Below the pieces are notes generated by a model. It searched no databases. It worked only from the letters and a program-made list of their open reading frames with translations, and was not told where the DNA came from. The position numbers and the translations under genes are program-made. From CBDULQ01 sp965368115 (GTDB lineage Bacteria > Pseudomonadota > Gammaproteobacteria > SZUA-229), in NCBI GenBank assembly GCA_965368115.1, contig CBDULQ010000014.1:1-26883 (forward strand): a stretch of 26,883 nt of DNA, written 5' to 3'. Shown in pieces: positions 9,282-18,591 of the stretch. Within the stretch, counting starts at the first letter, position 1, and each line of letters starts with the position of its first letter.

Positions 9282-10145
9282 ATGCGCGCTAACTCTCTGA
9301 TTTATCGTCATCTGTTACTCAGCCTGTTATTGCTGCTGGTCACTCAACCGGCGCTGGCTGCGCGCATCGAAGAACAGTTACCCAACGGTCTTTATGTCAC
9401 CGCCGATTATCGCCCCGGTTCGACCGGTCGCCCGGCCATTCTCCTGTTGCACGGTTTCCTGACCGTGCATGACTTCAGTCTGATTCAGAAGATTGCCGAC
9501 GAGCTCGGTGATAACGACTACACCGTGCTCGCGCCTACCCTGTCGCTGGGTATCAGTGAACGTCGCCAGACACTGGCCTGCGATGCCCTGCACCTGCACG
9601 CGCTGGAAGACGACATGAAGGAACTCGAGTGGTGGACGCGCTGGCTGATCGACAAGGGCCACCAGAACATTATCCTGATCGGCCATTCAAGCGGTTCTTT
9701 GCAGCTGGTCAAGCTGGCTAATCTGGACAGCTTCCCGCAGATCAGTCGCATGATCGGTATCAGCATGATCCCCCAGGAAGGCACCAATATCCTGAAGTTC
9801 GAACAATCGATCAAGCAGGCGCAGGCTATGCTGGACAACGGTAACAACGGCATCGGCAAATTCACCGTTGCTTACTGCGAAGACAATTATCGTTCGCCGG
9901 CACGCCAGTTCCTGTCTTACGTCGACCTCCAGGGTACGGCACTGATCAAGGATCTAAAGCGTGACACATTGAATACCACGGTAATCCTGGGCAGCGAAGA
10001 TGTTGATGCCAACCCGGAGTGGTTTCAAACCCTTCAGTCGCTGGGACTGGACGTGATCGTCATCAATGGAGCTAATCACTTTTTTAACCGAGGACACGAG
10101 TTTGAGCTTTTTGAGAGCCTGATCGATACATTAGAAGAAGAGTAA
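9282..10145 (+). CDS. Exported alpha/beta hydrolase
   Basis: Serine hydrolase of the alpha/beta fold, 287 residues, substrate unknown. An N-terminal signal peptide (LLLSLLLLLVTQPALAA) places it in the periplasm or on the envelope. The nucleophile elbow is GHSSG with Ser136, the oxyanion-side motif is LLLHGF, and the likely acid and base are an Asp in ILGSEDVDANP and the His in NGANHFF near the C-terminus. I start at the ATG 9282, because the GTG two codons upstream adds nothing to the signal peptide. The gene ends nine bases before the GGDEF-EAL gene, so the two are almost certainly co-transcribed. Lipase, esterase or peptidase activity are all possible. Confidence 0.82.
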   Translation: MRANSLIYRHLLLSLLLLLVTQPALAARIEEQLPNGLYVTADYRPGSTGRPAILLLHGFLTVHDFSLIQKIADELGDNDYTVLAPTLSLGISERRQTLACDALHLHALEDDMKELEWWTRWLIDKGHQNIILIGHSSGSLQLVKLANLDSFPQISRMIGISMIPQEGTNILKFEQSIKQAQAMLDNGNNGIGKFTVAYCEDNYRSPARQFLSYVDLQGTALIKDLKRDTLNTTVILGSEDVDANPEWFQTLQSLGLDVIVINGANHFFNRGHEFELFESLIDTLEEE

Positions 10146-10154
10146 TACTGACCC

Positions 10155-12374
10155 ATGAATCAGTTACACCTCAGGCACTACATTTATATTTTTGTAGCTC
10201 TGTCGGCATTCCTGTTTATTATCTTCGGCGCCTCGGTGCACCGCAGCCTGCATAAGCTGGACAGCGAAATTTACCAGAGCAGCATCAATGCGGCACAACT
10301 CGAATTCAAGCAGTCCATCGATGTCATCAAGCAGCGAGTCGATACGGTTGCCGCAGACATTGCAGGCTGGGACGAAATCTATCAGCAGTTACACAACCCC
10401 AACTACTATGACTACTGGAAGGAAAACCGTCTGCATGGCGCCAATCTGCCGCAGTTCATCGAATCGATCGAAATCTATAACTCGCAACGCATTGCCCTTT
10501 CCGATCTGCAGGACCGGGTATTGCCCAGGGAATTCGAAGATGTGGACCGCTACTTCCAGTACCTTAACAGGCATGTTTACTACGTACGCCTGTATCCGAT
10601 CATGGCGCGCAACAACAAGAGCCAGATCGCAGGATACATCGGCATTTATGTCGACCTGTTAAAAGCACTACCGCGTCTGGGTCAGTTTACTTTCGTCGAC
10701 CACACCAGCCTGACCACGCCACCCGATCTGCCCAACTGGGTATTTACCGAAGGCCTGGGCGACTATATTCAGTTTCAACCGCGCTCCAACCCCTCTTTCA
10801 ATAACATGCGCGAACTGGTGTATTCGACGCTGGAGTTCGGTGCGTTTATGGTGATTGCGTTCCTGATTGCGCTGTATGCCATGATCAAACTGATCATCAC
10901 CAATCCGGTGCTGGAGCTCAGTAACTATGTCGATAAACTAAAACTGGGAAAGCCTGATCGAATTCCTCTGCGTCGCCTGCCCATATTCGAACTGGATAAT
11001 CTGCGCCACTCTCTGGAGGTCTATCAGAACGAACTGGAAACTGCATACCGCAGCCTGGACATCAAGAATGACGAGTTGTGGAAGCTGGCGCATCATGATC
11101 CGCTGACCGGTATCGCCAATCGCCGCGCTTTCGACAAGGACTGGAAAAGCCACCTGGCTATCGCCGCAGACAAACGCATCAGCATCTCACTGATGCTCAT
11201 CGACTGCGATCATTTCAAGGCCATCAACGACACTTACGGTCATGACGTGGGGGATAACCTGATTCGCAGCCTGTCACGGTTGTTGCAGGATTCGATTCGT
11301 GAAGGCGATCGCCTGTATCGCATCGGCGGTGACGAATTCGTTACCGTGCTCTGGGATACCAGCGAAAAATCCGCAGAACAGATCGCCGAGCGTTGCCTGA
11401 AGAACATTCGCAACCAGCGCTTTGCCGATCTCGGCATCAAGGAGCCGATCTCCATCAGTATCGGCATTTCACACAAAAATGCCTCCACGGATAATCACAT
11501 GGAAGCGCTGCCCCGGCAGGCGGATATTGCCATGTACCATGCCAAGAAAGCCGGCTCACGCAAGATCGTCCACTACGAAGCCTCACTGGAAAAGAAGATT
11601 GCGCCTCTGGTATCCAATCGCATCCTCGACGCGGTTATCAAGGCAGCGGAAACCGGCCGTGGCATCACCATGCATTATCAGCCTATCATCAATTCCGAGA
11701 CCACCGGCATCGATTATTTCGAAGCCCTGATTCGAATCGAAGACCAGCACGGACTACTCAGCCCAGGCGATATTTTTCCGGTGGTGGAACGCCTGTCCCT
11801 GGAAGCTGAACTGGATATCGCCATCATTAACCGGGTTACCGAAGACATGAAGTCGGGCCGCTTCCCGGAGCACACCGGAGTATCGATCAACCTGTCCTCT
11901 ATGGCACTGACTTTGCCTGACCTGGCCGATCATCTGCGCGATCTGGAAAAATTCAACGATCGATATTATTGCGTGCTGGAAGTCACCGAAACCACCCTGA
12001 TCAGCAATATCAATTCAGCCTCGCTCAAACTCAGCGACCTGCGCAGCAGGGGTTTCAAGATCGCGCTGGACGATTTTGGCAGCGGCTATTCTTCGATTCG
12101 CTACCTGGCCAGCATGCCAATCGACATCGTCAAGTTCGATATCAGCATGATTCGCCAGCTGGCTGAGGAAGGCCCGGAATCGGTAATCAGCGGAACAGCA
12201 CAGGTGATTCTCAATTCCGGCTACCGGCTGGTTGCCGAGGGCATCGAGACCGATCAAGTCCGCGATATGGTCATATCCATGGGGGCCTCGCATTTACAGG
12301 GTTATCTGATCAGCCCGCCACTGTCGGTGGACCAGCTTGACAGCTTTCGTTACGAATACAAACAGGCGGAATGA
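10155..12374 (+). CDS. CHASE4-type membrane GGDEF-EAL protein
   Basis: Bifunctional cyclic-di-GMP enzyme of 739 residues in the inner membrane. Order: transmembrane helix (about 9-30), a periplasmic CHASE4-like sensor (about 35-220, with the ADIAGWDEIY motif), a second helix (about 228-250), a HAMP-like linker, GGDEF and EAL. The GGDEF motif is intact (391-395) and an inhibitory I-site RxxD (REGD, 382-385) lies exactly five residues before it. The EAL domain keeps EAL (523-525), the Asn in SINLSS, the Glu in LEVTETT, DDFGSGYSS (from 639), the Lys in VKFDIS, and QGYLISPP. Both activities look possible, and the balance may be set by the periplasmic signal. It lies nine bases after the periplasmic hydrolase, whose product could modify the signal it senses (inference). 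Confidence 0.95.
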   Translation: MNQLHLRHYIYIFVALSAFLFIIFGASVHRSLHKLDSEIYQSSINAAQLEFKQSIDVIKQRVDTVAADIAGWDEIYQQLHNPNYYDYWKENRLHGANLPQFIESIEIYNSQRIALSDLQDRVLPREFEDVDRYFQYLNRHVYYVRLYPIMARNNKSQIAGYIGIYVDLLKALPRLGQFTFVDHTSLTTPPDLPNWVFTEGLGDYIQFQPRSNPSFNNMRELVYSTLEFGAFMVIAFLIALYAMIKLIITNPVLELSNYVDKLKLGKPDRIPLRRLPIFELDNLRHSLEVYQNELETAYRSLDIKNDELWKLAHHDPLTGIANRRAFDKDWKSHLAIAADKRISISLMLIDCDHFKAINDTYGHDVGDNLIRSLSRLLQDSIREGDRLYRIGGDEFVTVLWDTSEKSAEQIAERCLKNIRNQRFADLGIKEPISISIGISHKNASTDNHMEALPRQADIAMYHAKKAGSRKIVHYEASLEKKIAPLVSNRILDAVIKAAETGRGITMHYQPIINSETTGIDYFEALIRIEDQHGLLSPGDIFPVVERLSLEAELDIAIINRVTEDMKSGRFPEHTGVSINLSSMALTLPDLADHLRDLEKFNDRYYCVLEVTETTLISNINSASLKLSDLRSRGFKIALDDFGSGYSSIRYLASMPIDIVKFDISMIRQLAEEGPESVISGTAQVILNSGYRLVAEGIETDQVRDMVISMGASHLQGYLISPPLSVDQLDSFRYEYKQAE

Positions 12375-12407
12375 CGGCTATCATCCGCACTGTTTTTCAC
12401 ATCAGGT

Positions 12408-12435
12408 TTGACATGCTCTGCATGATGTTTAATAT
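12408..12435 (+). promoter_or_regulatory. Possible promoter for cytochrome/DUF302 operon
   Basis: A perfect -35 box TTGACA (12408-12413) is followed after 16 bases by TAATAT (12430-12435), a partial -10. It lies 75 bases before the preferred cytochrome start. A second -10-like TATAAG occurs at 12448-12453 without a good -35 partner. Confidence 0.45.
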
Positions 12436-12510
12436 CTGTAGGCACACTATAAGAGCATCCTCAGGATGCCGTCATCACTTCCCATCAGCGTCGTCAAATA
12501 CGAGACAGGA

Positions 12511-13557
12511 ATGAACCCGGCTAACATTTCACGACTGCTTTTGTGCCTGTTTTTCTTTGCCTCCGGCACTCTGGCTGAGGATGGCGAGGCACTGTACGAG
12601 GCGCATTGCGCAATTTGCCATGGCGCCGACGGCACCGGCGGCGTGGGCGTGCCCCTGGCCATGCCCGACTTCCTCCGGCAGAGCTCTGATCGCTATCTCA
12701 GACACACCATCCGCGAAGGCCGACCCGGTCGCATCATGCCCGCGTTTAACCATCTCAGCGACGCGCAGATCGACAGCATCGTGCACTACATCCGCCACTG
12801 GGCACCCGATATCGAGGCACCGCGCTGGTCACAAGCGCCGGTCACGGGCGATTCACTGAAGGGCCAGCAACTGTATACACAGCATTGTCAGGTCTGCCAC
12901 GGCAAACAGGGCCGCGGTGGCAAGGGTACCGGGGTGATGTTTTCCCGCAAGAAAGACCTGCCCATCATGGCCCCGGCCATTGGCAATCCGGGTTTTCTAC
13001 ACGCCGCCAGCGACCAGATGATTCGTAACATCATCGTCAACGGCCGACCGGGAACGCCCATGCAGGCGGCTGCCAGCCTGGGCCTCGATGACAGCGACGT
13101 CAATCACCTGGTCAGTTACATTCGCAGCCTGCAGGACAGACCGGAAGATCACAGCATGGATGTATCGAAGGAACCGGCGGCACTGATTTATGAATCGGAT
13201 TACAGTTTCGAAGAAACCATCGCTAACGTAAAACGCGCCGCCAAAGGCATGAACTTTCGCCTGATTCGTGATCAACCGCTGGATCAGGGCCTGGTGAAAC
13301 ACGGCCAGGAAAGTCGCCACCACATGATGGTGTATTTCTGCAATTTTGAGTTTCTTTATCAGGCCCTGGCGATCGATCCACGAGCCGGACTGTTTCTACC
13401 CTGCCGGGTCACCGTGGTTGAACAGGACGGCAAGGTCAAGGTGATGAGCATCAATCCGAAGCGACTGAGTCGTTTGTTCAATAATAACCAGCTCGATCAT
13501 GCCTGCGATGAAATGTATCGTCTCTATTCATCAATTCTGGAGGAGGCCACACTTTGA
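12511..13557 (+). CDS. Diheme cytochrome c fused to DUF302 domain
   Basis: Exported electron-transfer protein of 348 residues. After a signal peptide (cleavage near TLA-EDG) come two class I cytochrome c domains with heme sites CAICH (33-37) and CQVCH (126-130), and likely axial Met ligands in RIMPAF (Met76) and GTPMQA (Met184). From about residue 230 the chain continues into a DUF302 domain (NVKRAAKGMNFRLIR to the end), which itself has Cys277, Cys298 and Cys332. The open frame begins at 12466, but the ATG at 12511 starts the signal peptide and follows a GAGACAGGA ribosome site. The stop overlaps the next gene, which encodes a second DUF302 protein. The electron donor, acceptor and substrate are unknown. 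Confidence 0.9.
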   Translation: MNPANISRLLLCLFFFASGTLAEDGEALYEAHCAICHGADGTGGVGVPLAMPDFLRQSSDRYLRHTIREGRPGRIMPAFNHLSDAQIDSIVHYIRHWAPDIEAPRWSQAPVTGDSLKGQQLYTQHCQVCHGKQGRGGKGTGVMFSRKKDLPIMAPAIGNPGFLHAASDQMIRNIIVNGRPGTPMQAAASLGLDDSDVNHLVSYIRSLQDRPEDHSMDVSKEPAALIYESDYSFEETIANVKRAAKGMNFRLIRDQPLDQGLVKHGQESRHHMMVYFCNFEFLYQALAIDPRAGLFLPCRVTVVEQDGKVKVMSINPKRLSRLFNNNQLDHACDEMYRLYSSILEEATL

Positions 13558-14021
13558 TGCTACGTCGCGCTCTTGTTTCATTCACACTGATCGGCATGCT
13601 GCTGCTCGGCGAGGCCTATGCACTGGTGACCGACCAGATGATTATGACACGTAGTGATCAGGGCTTTCCGGAAACCATGACCAGTTTACAGCTGGCGATT
13701 CGCAAACAGGGCTATACATTGTCGCGCGTACAACGGGTCGATATCGGTCTGACTTCGAGCGGCTACCAGACAGATAAATATCGCGTGGTCTTCTTTGGCA
13801 AAACCGATGAAATCCATGAACTCACCCGAAAACACCCGGAACTGATCCCCTATTTACCGTTGAAAATCGCGATTTTCGCCGAAGGTGATCACACCATCAT
13901 GGTGACAACCAATCCCCTGGTGTTCGCCGATATGTACCCCGACCAGGATCTGAAACCGCTGTTTCAACGCTGGCAAAAAGATGTGATAAACATCCTCAAT
14001 TCCGTGCATTTTTCAGAATGA
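13557..14021 (+). CDS. Exported stand-alone DUF302 protein
   Basis: DUF302 protein of 154 residues with an N-terminal signal peptide (LRRALVSFTLIGMLLLGEAYA), hence periplasmic. The SLQLAIRKQGYTLSRVQRVDIGL start and the LPLKIAIFAEGDHTIMVTTNP strand region resemble the DUF302 part of the upstream cytochrome. Start is the ATG of the TGATG overlap with the cytochrome stop, and GGAGGAGG sits about ten bases upstream inside the cytochrome gene, so translation is coupled. No cysteines or heme motif are present in the mature part. The two products probably act together, perhaps as a heterodimer. Confidence 0.82.
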   Translation: MLRRALVSFTLIGMLLLGEAYALVTDQMIMTRSDQGFPETMTSLQLAIRKQGYTLSRVQRVDIGLTSSGYQTDKYRVVFFGKTDEIHELTRKHPELIPYLPLKIAIFAEGDHTIMVTTNPLVFADMYPDQDLKPLFQRWQKDVINILNSVHFSE

Positions 14022-14091
14022 CCGCTATTATTAGCAGAATACACTGAATTTGACGCAGCTTCCGTTTAACAAGTAACTATAAAAAATCGGT

Positions 14092-14376
14092 ATGAGTAAT
14101 AGTTCCGGAAAAGAACAGCGCAGGCATCTGCGTATCGGTCTGGTTGTCGACATCGAACTCACCCTGCCCGACCAGAACACATTGGTAGTACGTACCCGCA
14201 ACATTAGTGATGGCGGGCTGTTTCTAATCCTTGACGAGATTGAACTGCCACCGGTGGGCACCGAAGTCATGGTTCGCCTCAAGGATCAGCTCGGTGACGG
14301 TGAAACACCGCCACTGAATCGCGCAACCGTGGTACGTCATGAACCGGACGGTATCGGTCTCGCGTTCATTGAGTAA
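14092..14376 (+). CDS. PilZ-domain c-di-GMP receptor
   Basis: Single-domain PilZ protein of 94 residues. Both halves of the ligand-binding signature are present: the arginine motif QRRHLR near residue 9 and NISDGG (the N/DxSxxG motif) near residue 37. It should bind cyclic-di-GMP in the cytoplasm and relay it by protein contact. The target is unknown. It follows the DUF302 gene by 70 bases and may be in its transcript. It is one of three c-di-GMP-related genes in the window. Confidence 0.9.
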   Translation: MSNSSGKEQRRHLRIGLVVDIELTLPDQNTLVVRTRNISDGGLFLILDEIELPPVGTEVMVRLKDQLGDGETPPLNRATVVRHEPDGIGLAFIE

Positions 14377-14588
14377 TTCAATACTTTCACACTGACTCAC
14401 GTATCATTCCAGTATCTCCGTGACTCATCACGTCCGGGTTCTTTCGGTCCGACATATTTCCCTGAATAACAAAATCGCTGTACCCCGTGGTGCGCCTGTG
14501 GTTAAGATTCGCTGCAGGACATGCTGAACCCGATCGTCGTAGCTCTGGTCAGTATGACATATTCATGATCATCCAGGAGGAGACCGGC

Positions 14589-15566
14589 ATGACCCGTCAT
14601 CGTCATTTCATGTTACTGACCTTGCTGACCCTGAGCAGTGTCAACCTTGCTGAAGCGGAACCGAAAAACGCCGTCAAGATTACCCCACTGGGCAGTCATC
14701 CCGGTGAATTCTGCAGCCGCGATCGTGCACTGATACTGGAAGATCCAAATGGTACGCGCATCCTGTACGATGCCGGTCGCACCGTTGCCGGCGCCGATGA
14801 TAGCCGACTGGGCAAGATCGATATTGTACTGGTCAGTCATGTCCATGGTGATCACATGGGCAACCAGCATATTGCCAAAACCGGTGCCGGTAGCTGTGCT
14901 CAACCGGAAACGCCGATCAATGATGCGCCCCTGTCGAATAGCGTAAAAATTGCCGTAGCCAAACAGGCGTTGATGATCACCGGCAGCGAAATGGCTCGCA
15001 TGTTCGCCGCCAAGATGAAAGCGGCCGGCGGTCGGCCGGAAGACTCGCAACTGGTTCGCTTTGGCGCCATGAAACATGTCAAAGGCATTGGCATCACAAC
15101 CGTACCAGCCGTACACAGCAACGGTCTGGGTGCGGAGTTCATCGGCGGCGAGCTGGGTGAATCCATGCAGCAGGCCGGTCTGACCGCTTATGTCGGACCA
15201 CCGACCGGTTATGTCATCAAGTTCAGCAACGGACTGGTGGTTTATCTGTCCGGCGATACCGGCATCACCGCTGAACAGCAAATGGTCGTCGGCAAACACT
15301 ATGCAGCCAAACTGGCGGTAATGAACATTGGCGACACTTATACCACGGGCCCGACCGAGGCCGCCTACGTCATCAATCAGATGATCAAGCCCAATGCCGT
15401 CATTGCATCACATGCCAATGAAGCAGCAACCCGAAACGGCAAGGTACTGGAAGGCACGCGTACGCGCACCTTTATCGACGCGACACACGTGCCGGTTTAC
15501 CTGCCGCTAAGTGATCGCACTATGTCGTTCTCCAGCACCGGCCACTGTGTCGAAGGCTGTAAATAA
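14589..15566 (+). CDS. Exported metallo-beta-lactamase-fold hydrolase
   Basis: MBL-fold metallohydrolase of 325 residues. The signal peptide (FMLLTLLTLSSVNLAEA) sends it to the periplasm. The metal site shows HVHGDH (84-89), a further His in VPAVHSNG, the bridging Asp in YLSGDTG and a terminal His in ASHANE, so a two-metal centre is expected. The overall layout is closest to UlaG-like hydrolases; I see no reason to call it a beta-lactamase. I start at the ATG 14589 because AGGAGG lies eight bases upstream and the longer frame (from 14487) would bury the signal peptide. The photolyase gene follows after 15 bases. Substrate unknown. Confidence 0.85.
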   Translation: MTRHRHFMLLTLLTLSSVNLAEAEPKNAVKITPLGSHPGEFCSRDRALILEDPNGTRILYDAGRTVAGADDSRLGKIDIVLVSHVHGDHMGNQHIAKTGAGSCAQPETPINDAPLSNSVKIAVAKQALMITGSEMARMFAAKMKAAGGRPEDSQLVRFGAMKHVKGIGITTVPAVHSNGLGAEFIGGELGESMQQAGLTAYVGPPTGYVIKFSNGLVVYLSGDTGITAEQQMVVGKHYAAKLAVMNIGDTYTTGPTEAAYVINQMIKPNAVIASHANEAATRNGKVLEGTRTRTFIDATHVPVYLPLSDRTMSFSSTGHCVEGCK

Positions 15567-15581
15567 ACGCAACGCACCTGA

Positions 15582-17108
15582 ATGAAGACTCTTCGCCTGC
15601 TACTCGGGGACCAGCTTAGCCACAGCATCAGTTCATTGCGCGACATCGACTGCAAGCAGGATATCGTACTCATGGTCGAGGTGCAGGATGAAGCCTGCTA
15701 TGTACCTCATCATAAACAGAAACTGGTGTTTATTCTGTCAGCTATGCGTCACTTCGCTGCAGAACTTGAAAAGAAACATATTCATGTCGACTATGTCGAA
15801 CTCGACGATCCGCATAACAGCGGATCGTTCAGTGGTGAATTGAAACGCGCTATCACTCGTCACAGAGTGGATCGTGTAATCGTCACTGAGGCAGGCGAAT
15901 GGCGCGTCCAGCAAATGATTGAACAATGGCAGGAAACCCTCCCCGTCGATCTGCATATTCGTCCCGATGATCGCTCCCTGTGTTCCCGGGAGGCTTTTGC
16001 CGCCTGGGCAGAAGGACGCAAGACATTGCGCATGGAATATTTTTATCGTGACATGCGCCGCAAAACCGGCTGGCTGATGCAGGACGACCAACCCGAAGGC
16101 AAACGCTGGAATTTCGATAGCAATAATCGCAAAACACTTCCTGCGGGACAGATATTACCGGAACCCATACGCTTTCAAATCGATGCCACCACCCAACAGG
16201 TGATGACACTGGTCGAAGACCGGTTTGCCGATCATTTCGGTGACCTGGAATGTTTCAACTGGGGCGTCACTCGACGCCAGGCACTACATGCCCTGCGTCA
16301 TTTCGTTGAATACTCCCTCCCCGGTTTCGGCGACTACCAGGACGCCATGCAAAGCAATGCTGATTTTGTTTTTCATTCCCTACTATCCCCCTATTTGAAT
16401 ATCGGGCTGCTATCTATCGAAGAAACTTGTACAGCGGCGCTACAAGCGTATCAGGAAAAATCCGCACCGCTGGCGGCAGTGGAGGGCTTCATTCGACAGA
16501 TTATTGGCTGGCGGGAATTCGTACGCGGCATTTACTGGTTAAAGATGCCGGACTACGCGCAGAGTAATTTTTTCGATGCCCGAAGGACCCTGCCCCGTTT
16601 TTACTGGGACGGTGACACGCAGATGAATTGCCTGCACCAGGTAATTACTGCGACCCAACGCAATGCTTATGCACATCACATACAGCGATTGATGATCACC
16701 GGCAATTTTGCATTGCTGGCCGGCATCAGTCCTGCCGAAGTCGAACGCTGGTATTTGCTGGTCTATGCCGATGCTTTCGAATGGGTGGAGCTACCCAACA
16801 CTCACGGCATGACGCTGTTTGCTGATGGCGGCCTGCTCGGTTCCAAACCTTATGCCGCATCCGGCGCCTATATCAATCGCATGTCGGATTACTGCAAACA
16901 GTGTTATTACAAGGCAAAACTCAAAACCGGCGAACAGGCCTGTCCGTTTAATTTTCTATACTGGGATTTTCTCATGCGCAACCAGGACAAACTGACGCAC
17001 AACCCACGACTTGCCATGCCCTATAAGAACCTGTCTCGAATGGATGAGCAACAACGACGCCAGGTGCGCGAGGATGCAAAAAGATTTCTTGATGCGCTCA
17101 CTCCCTGA
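15582..17108 (+). CDS. Iron-sulfur (6-4) photolyase / cryptochrome
   Basis: FAD photolyase-cryptochrome protein of 508 residues, in the FeS-BCP group (PhrB of Agrobacterium, CryB). Known members repair UV (6-4) photoproducts with light or act as photoreceptors. The four cysteines that hold the [4Fe-4S] cluster are all present: Cys350 (QMNCLH), Cys438 and Cys441 (DYCKQC) and Cys454 (EQACPF). His365/His366 (YAHHIQ), the catalytic-region pair of PhrB, are also kept. These positions coincide with my recollection of PhrB numbering. The N-terminal antenna domain begins LRLLLGDQLS. It is the second gene of a unit with the MBL hydrolase and converges on pyruvate kinase with 22 bases between stops. 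Confidence 0.93.
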   Translation: MKTLRLLLGDQLSHSISSLRDIDCKQDIVLMVEVQDEACYVPHHKQKLVFILSAMRHFAAELEKKHIHVDYVELDDPHNSGSFSGELKRAITRHRVDRVIVTEAGEWRVQQMIEQWQETLPVDLHIRPDDRSLCSREAFAAWAEGRKTLRMEYFYRDMRRKTGWLMQDDQPEGKRWNFDSNNRKTLPAGQILPEPIRFQIDATTQQVMTLVEDRFADHFGDLECFNWGVTRRQALHALRHFVEYSLPGFGDYQDAMQSNADFVFHSLLSPYLNIGLLSIEETCTAALQAYQEKSAPLAAVEGFIRQIIGWREFVRGIYWLKMPDYAQSNFFDARRTLPRFYWDGDTQMNCLHQVITATQRNAYAHHIQRLMITGNFALLAGISPAEVERWYLLVYADAFEWVELPNTHGMTLFADGGLLGSKPYAASGAYINRMSDYCKQCYYKAKLKTGEQACPFNFLYWDFLMRNQDKLTHNPRLAMPYKNLSRMDEQQRRQVREDAKRFLDALTP

Positions 17109-17130
17109 AACAGCGCTATTGATCGCCCAG

Positions 17131-18591
17131 CTATATCCTCACCAGCTTCATGACCGGTTCATTCAATGCAACATCATCATTGAAACCGGACACCAGCAAT
17201 GTCTGCTGACCGGATGAAGCCAGCTCACCACGATTAGACAGGTCTTTACACAGCTTATGCCAGTCATGGGTGATTTTTTCAGACAGATGAAATGGAATCA
17301 CACCCCAGTGCAATGCCATACGGCGGGTAATGCGCACATCGGAACACACGCCGATCAACGGTGCGGTGGGTCGAAATGCCGACAGTATCCGGGTTGTGGT
17401 GCCGCTACTGGTAGGCACCACGATACTGCGCAGCTGTAACTGCTCGGCCAGTGATTTCACCGCATAAGCAATCGCTTTTCTTTCGCCCATAACATCGGCA
17501 GTTTCATATCCTTCCAGGTCCTCACCGAATTCACCCCGACCGCGCTGATAATATTCAATTTCCTTGAGCACATCGTTCATGGTGTTTACCGCTTCCACAG
17601 GGTATTGACCAGCTGCCGTTTCCGCAGACAGCATGACCGCATCGGCACTGGACATGGCAGCATTCGCCACATCACCGACTTCTGCACGTGTCGGTTTGGA
17701 ACTGACAATCATGGATTCGAGCATCTGTGTTGCAACAATCACCGGCTTTTGCATGGCACGTGCACGATTGATAAGATCTTTCTGGATCAGCGGCACCTGT
17801 TGCGCCGGCAACTCAATACCCAGATCGCCACGTGCAATCATGATGCCGTAGGATTCGGCAAGAATATCGCTGATGTTGTCTATCGCTTCAGGCTTTTCAA
17901 TCTTGGCAATGACCGGAATATCCGCAGACTGCTTTTCGACAAACCGCTTCACTTTTTTAATATCGGATGCATAGCGCACAAAACTCAGCGCGATCAGGTC
18001 AACCTGCTGCTCGATAGCGAACAGTGTATCTTTCTTGTCCTTGGCAGTGAAACTTGCGGTCGAGATTCGCGTATCCGGCAGGTTCATTCCCTTGTGATTG
18101 GACAGTGTTCCGCCATAAACAACTTTACAGAATACCTTCCGGCCTTTTACGTTTTCAACGACCAGTTCCAACTTGCCATCGTCGAGCAGAATACGGTCGC
18201 CTTCAGTCGCGTCCTTGTACAATTGTTTGTACTGAGACACGATCAATCCCGGCTGACCCACTTCATCCTCGCAGGAAATGATCACCTGTTCGTCACGTTG
18301 CAGACGAATAGCACCGTCACTAAATTTACCCACGCGAATTTTTGGCCCGCAAAGGTCGGCCAGAATTGCGATATGGCGATCCGCCTGTCTGGCCAGCTTG
18401 CGTACCCGCCTGATCAACTGGGCATGGTCATCGTGAGTGCCATGGGACATGTTGACCCGAAACACATCGACGCCCGCGTCGATCAGTGCGCGAATCATGG
18501 TTTCAGACGAGGATGCCGGCCCGAGCGTAGAAATGATTTTGGTGCGACGCCATTGATGGGCGGGCCTGGATCGGGGCTTTGGTTTTTTCAT
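17131..18591 (-). CDS. pyk: Pyruvate kinase
   Basis: Glycolytic enzyme that turns phosphoenolpyruvate and ADP into pyruvate and ATP. At 486 residues it has the normal bacterial length. Marks include RRTKIISTLGPASS at the N-terminus, VNMSHG, ADLCGPKIRVG, the active-site lysine region VIAKIEKPEAI, and the metal-binding ARGDLGIELP, followed by the C-terminal domain with SSGTTTRILSAFRP. All expected catalytic segments are present. The first 15 residues (KKPKPRSRPAHQW) are a basic extension. No strong ribosome site precedes the ATG. It appears to be transcribed alone from the gap near 18.6 kb. Confidence 0.97.
   Translation of the reverse strand: MKKPKPRSRPAHQWRRTKIISTLGPASSSETMIRALIDAGVDVFRVNMSHGTHDDHAQLIRRVRKLARQADRHIAILADLCGPKIRVGKFSDGAIRLQRDEQVIISCEDEVGQPGLIVSQYKQLYKDATEGDRILLDDGKLELVVENVKGRKVFCKVVYGGTLSNHKGMNLPDTRISTASFTAKDKKDTLFAIEQQVDLIALSFVRYASDIKKVKRFVEKQSADIPVIAKIEKPEAIDNISDILAESYGIMIARGDLGIELPAQQVPLIQKDLINRARAMQKPVIVATQMLESMIVSSKPTRAEVGDVANAAMSSADAVMLSAETAAGQYPVEAVNTMNDVLKEIEYYQRGRGEFGEDLEGYETADVMGERKAIAYAVKSLAEQLQLRSIVVPTSSGTTTRILSAFRPTAPLIGVCSDVRITRRMALHWGVIPFHLSEKITHDWHKLCKDLSNRGELASSGQQTLLVSGFNDDVALNEPVMKLVRI

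Noticed and set aside
14613..15299. 228-codon open frame on minus
   Set aside because: Antisense to the MBL-fold hydrolase with intact metal motif; no ribosome site or domain.
14589..15566. Beta-lactamase resistance gene
   Set aside because: The HxHxDH motif is common to the whole MBL superfamily; the layout is UlaG-like and there are no class B lactamase-specific features.
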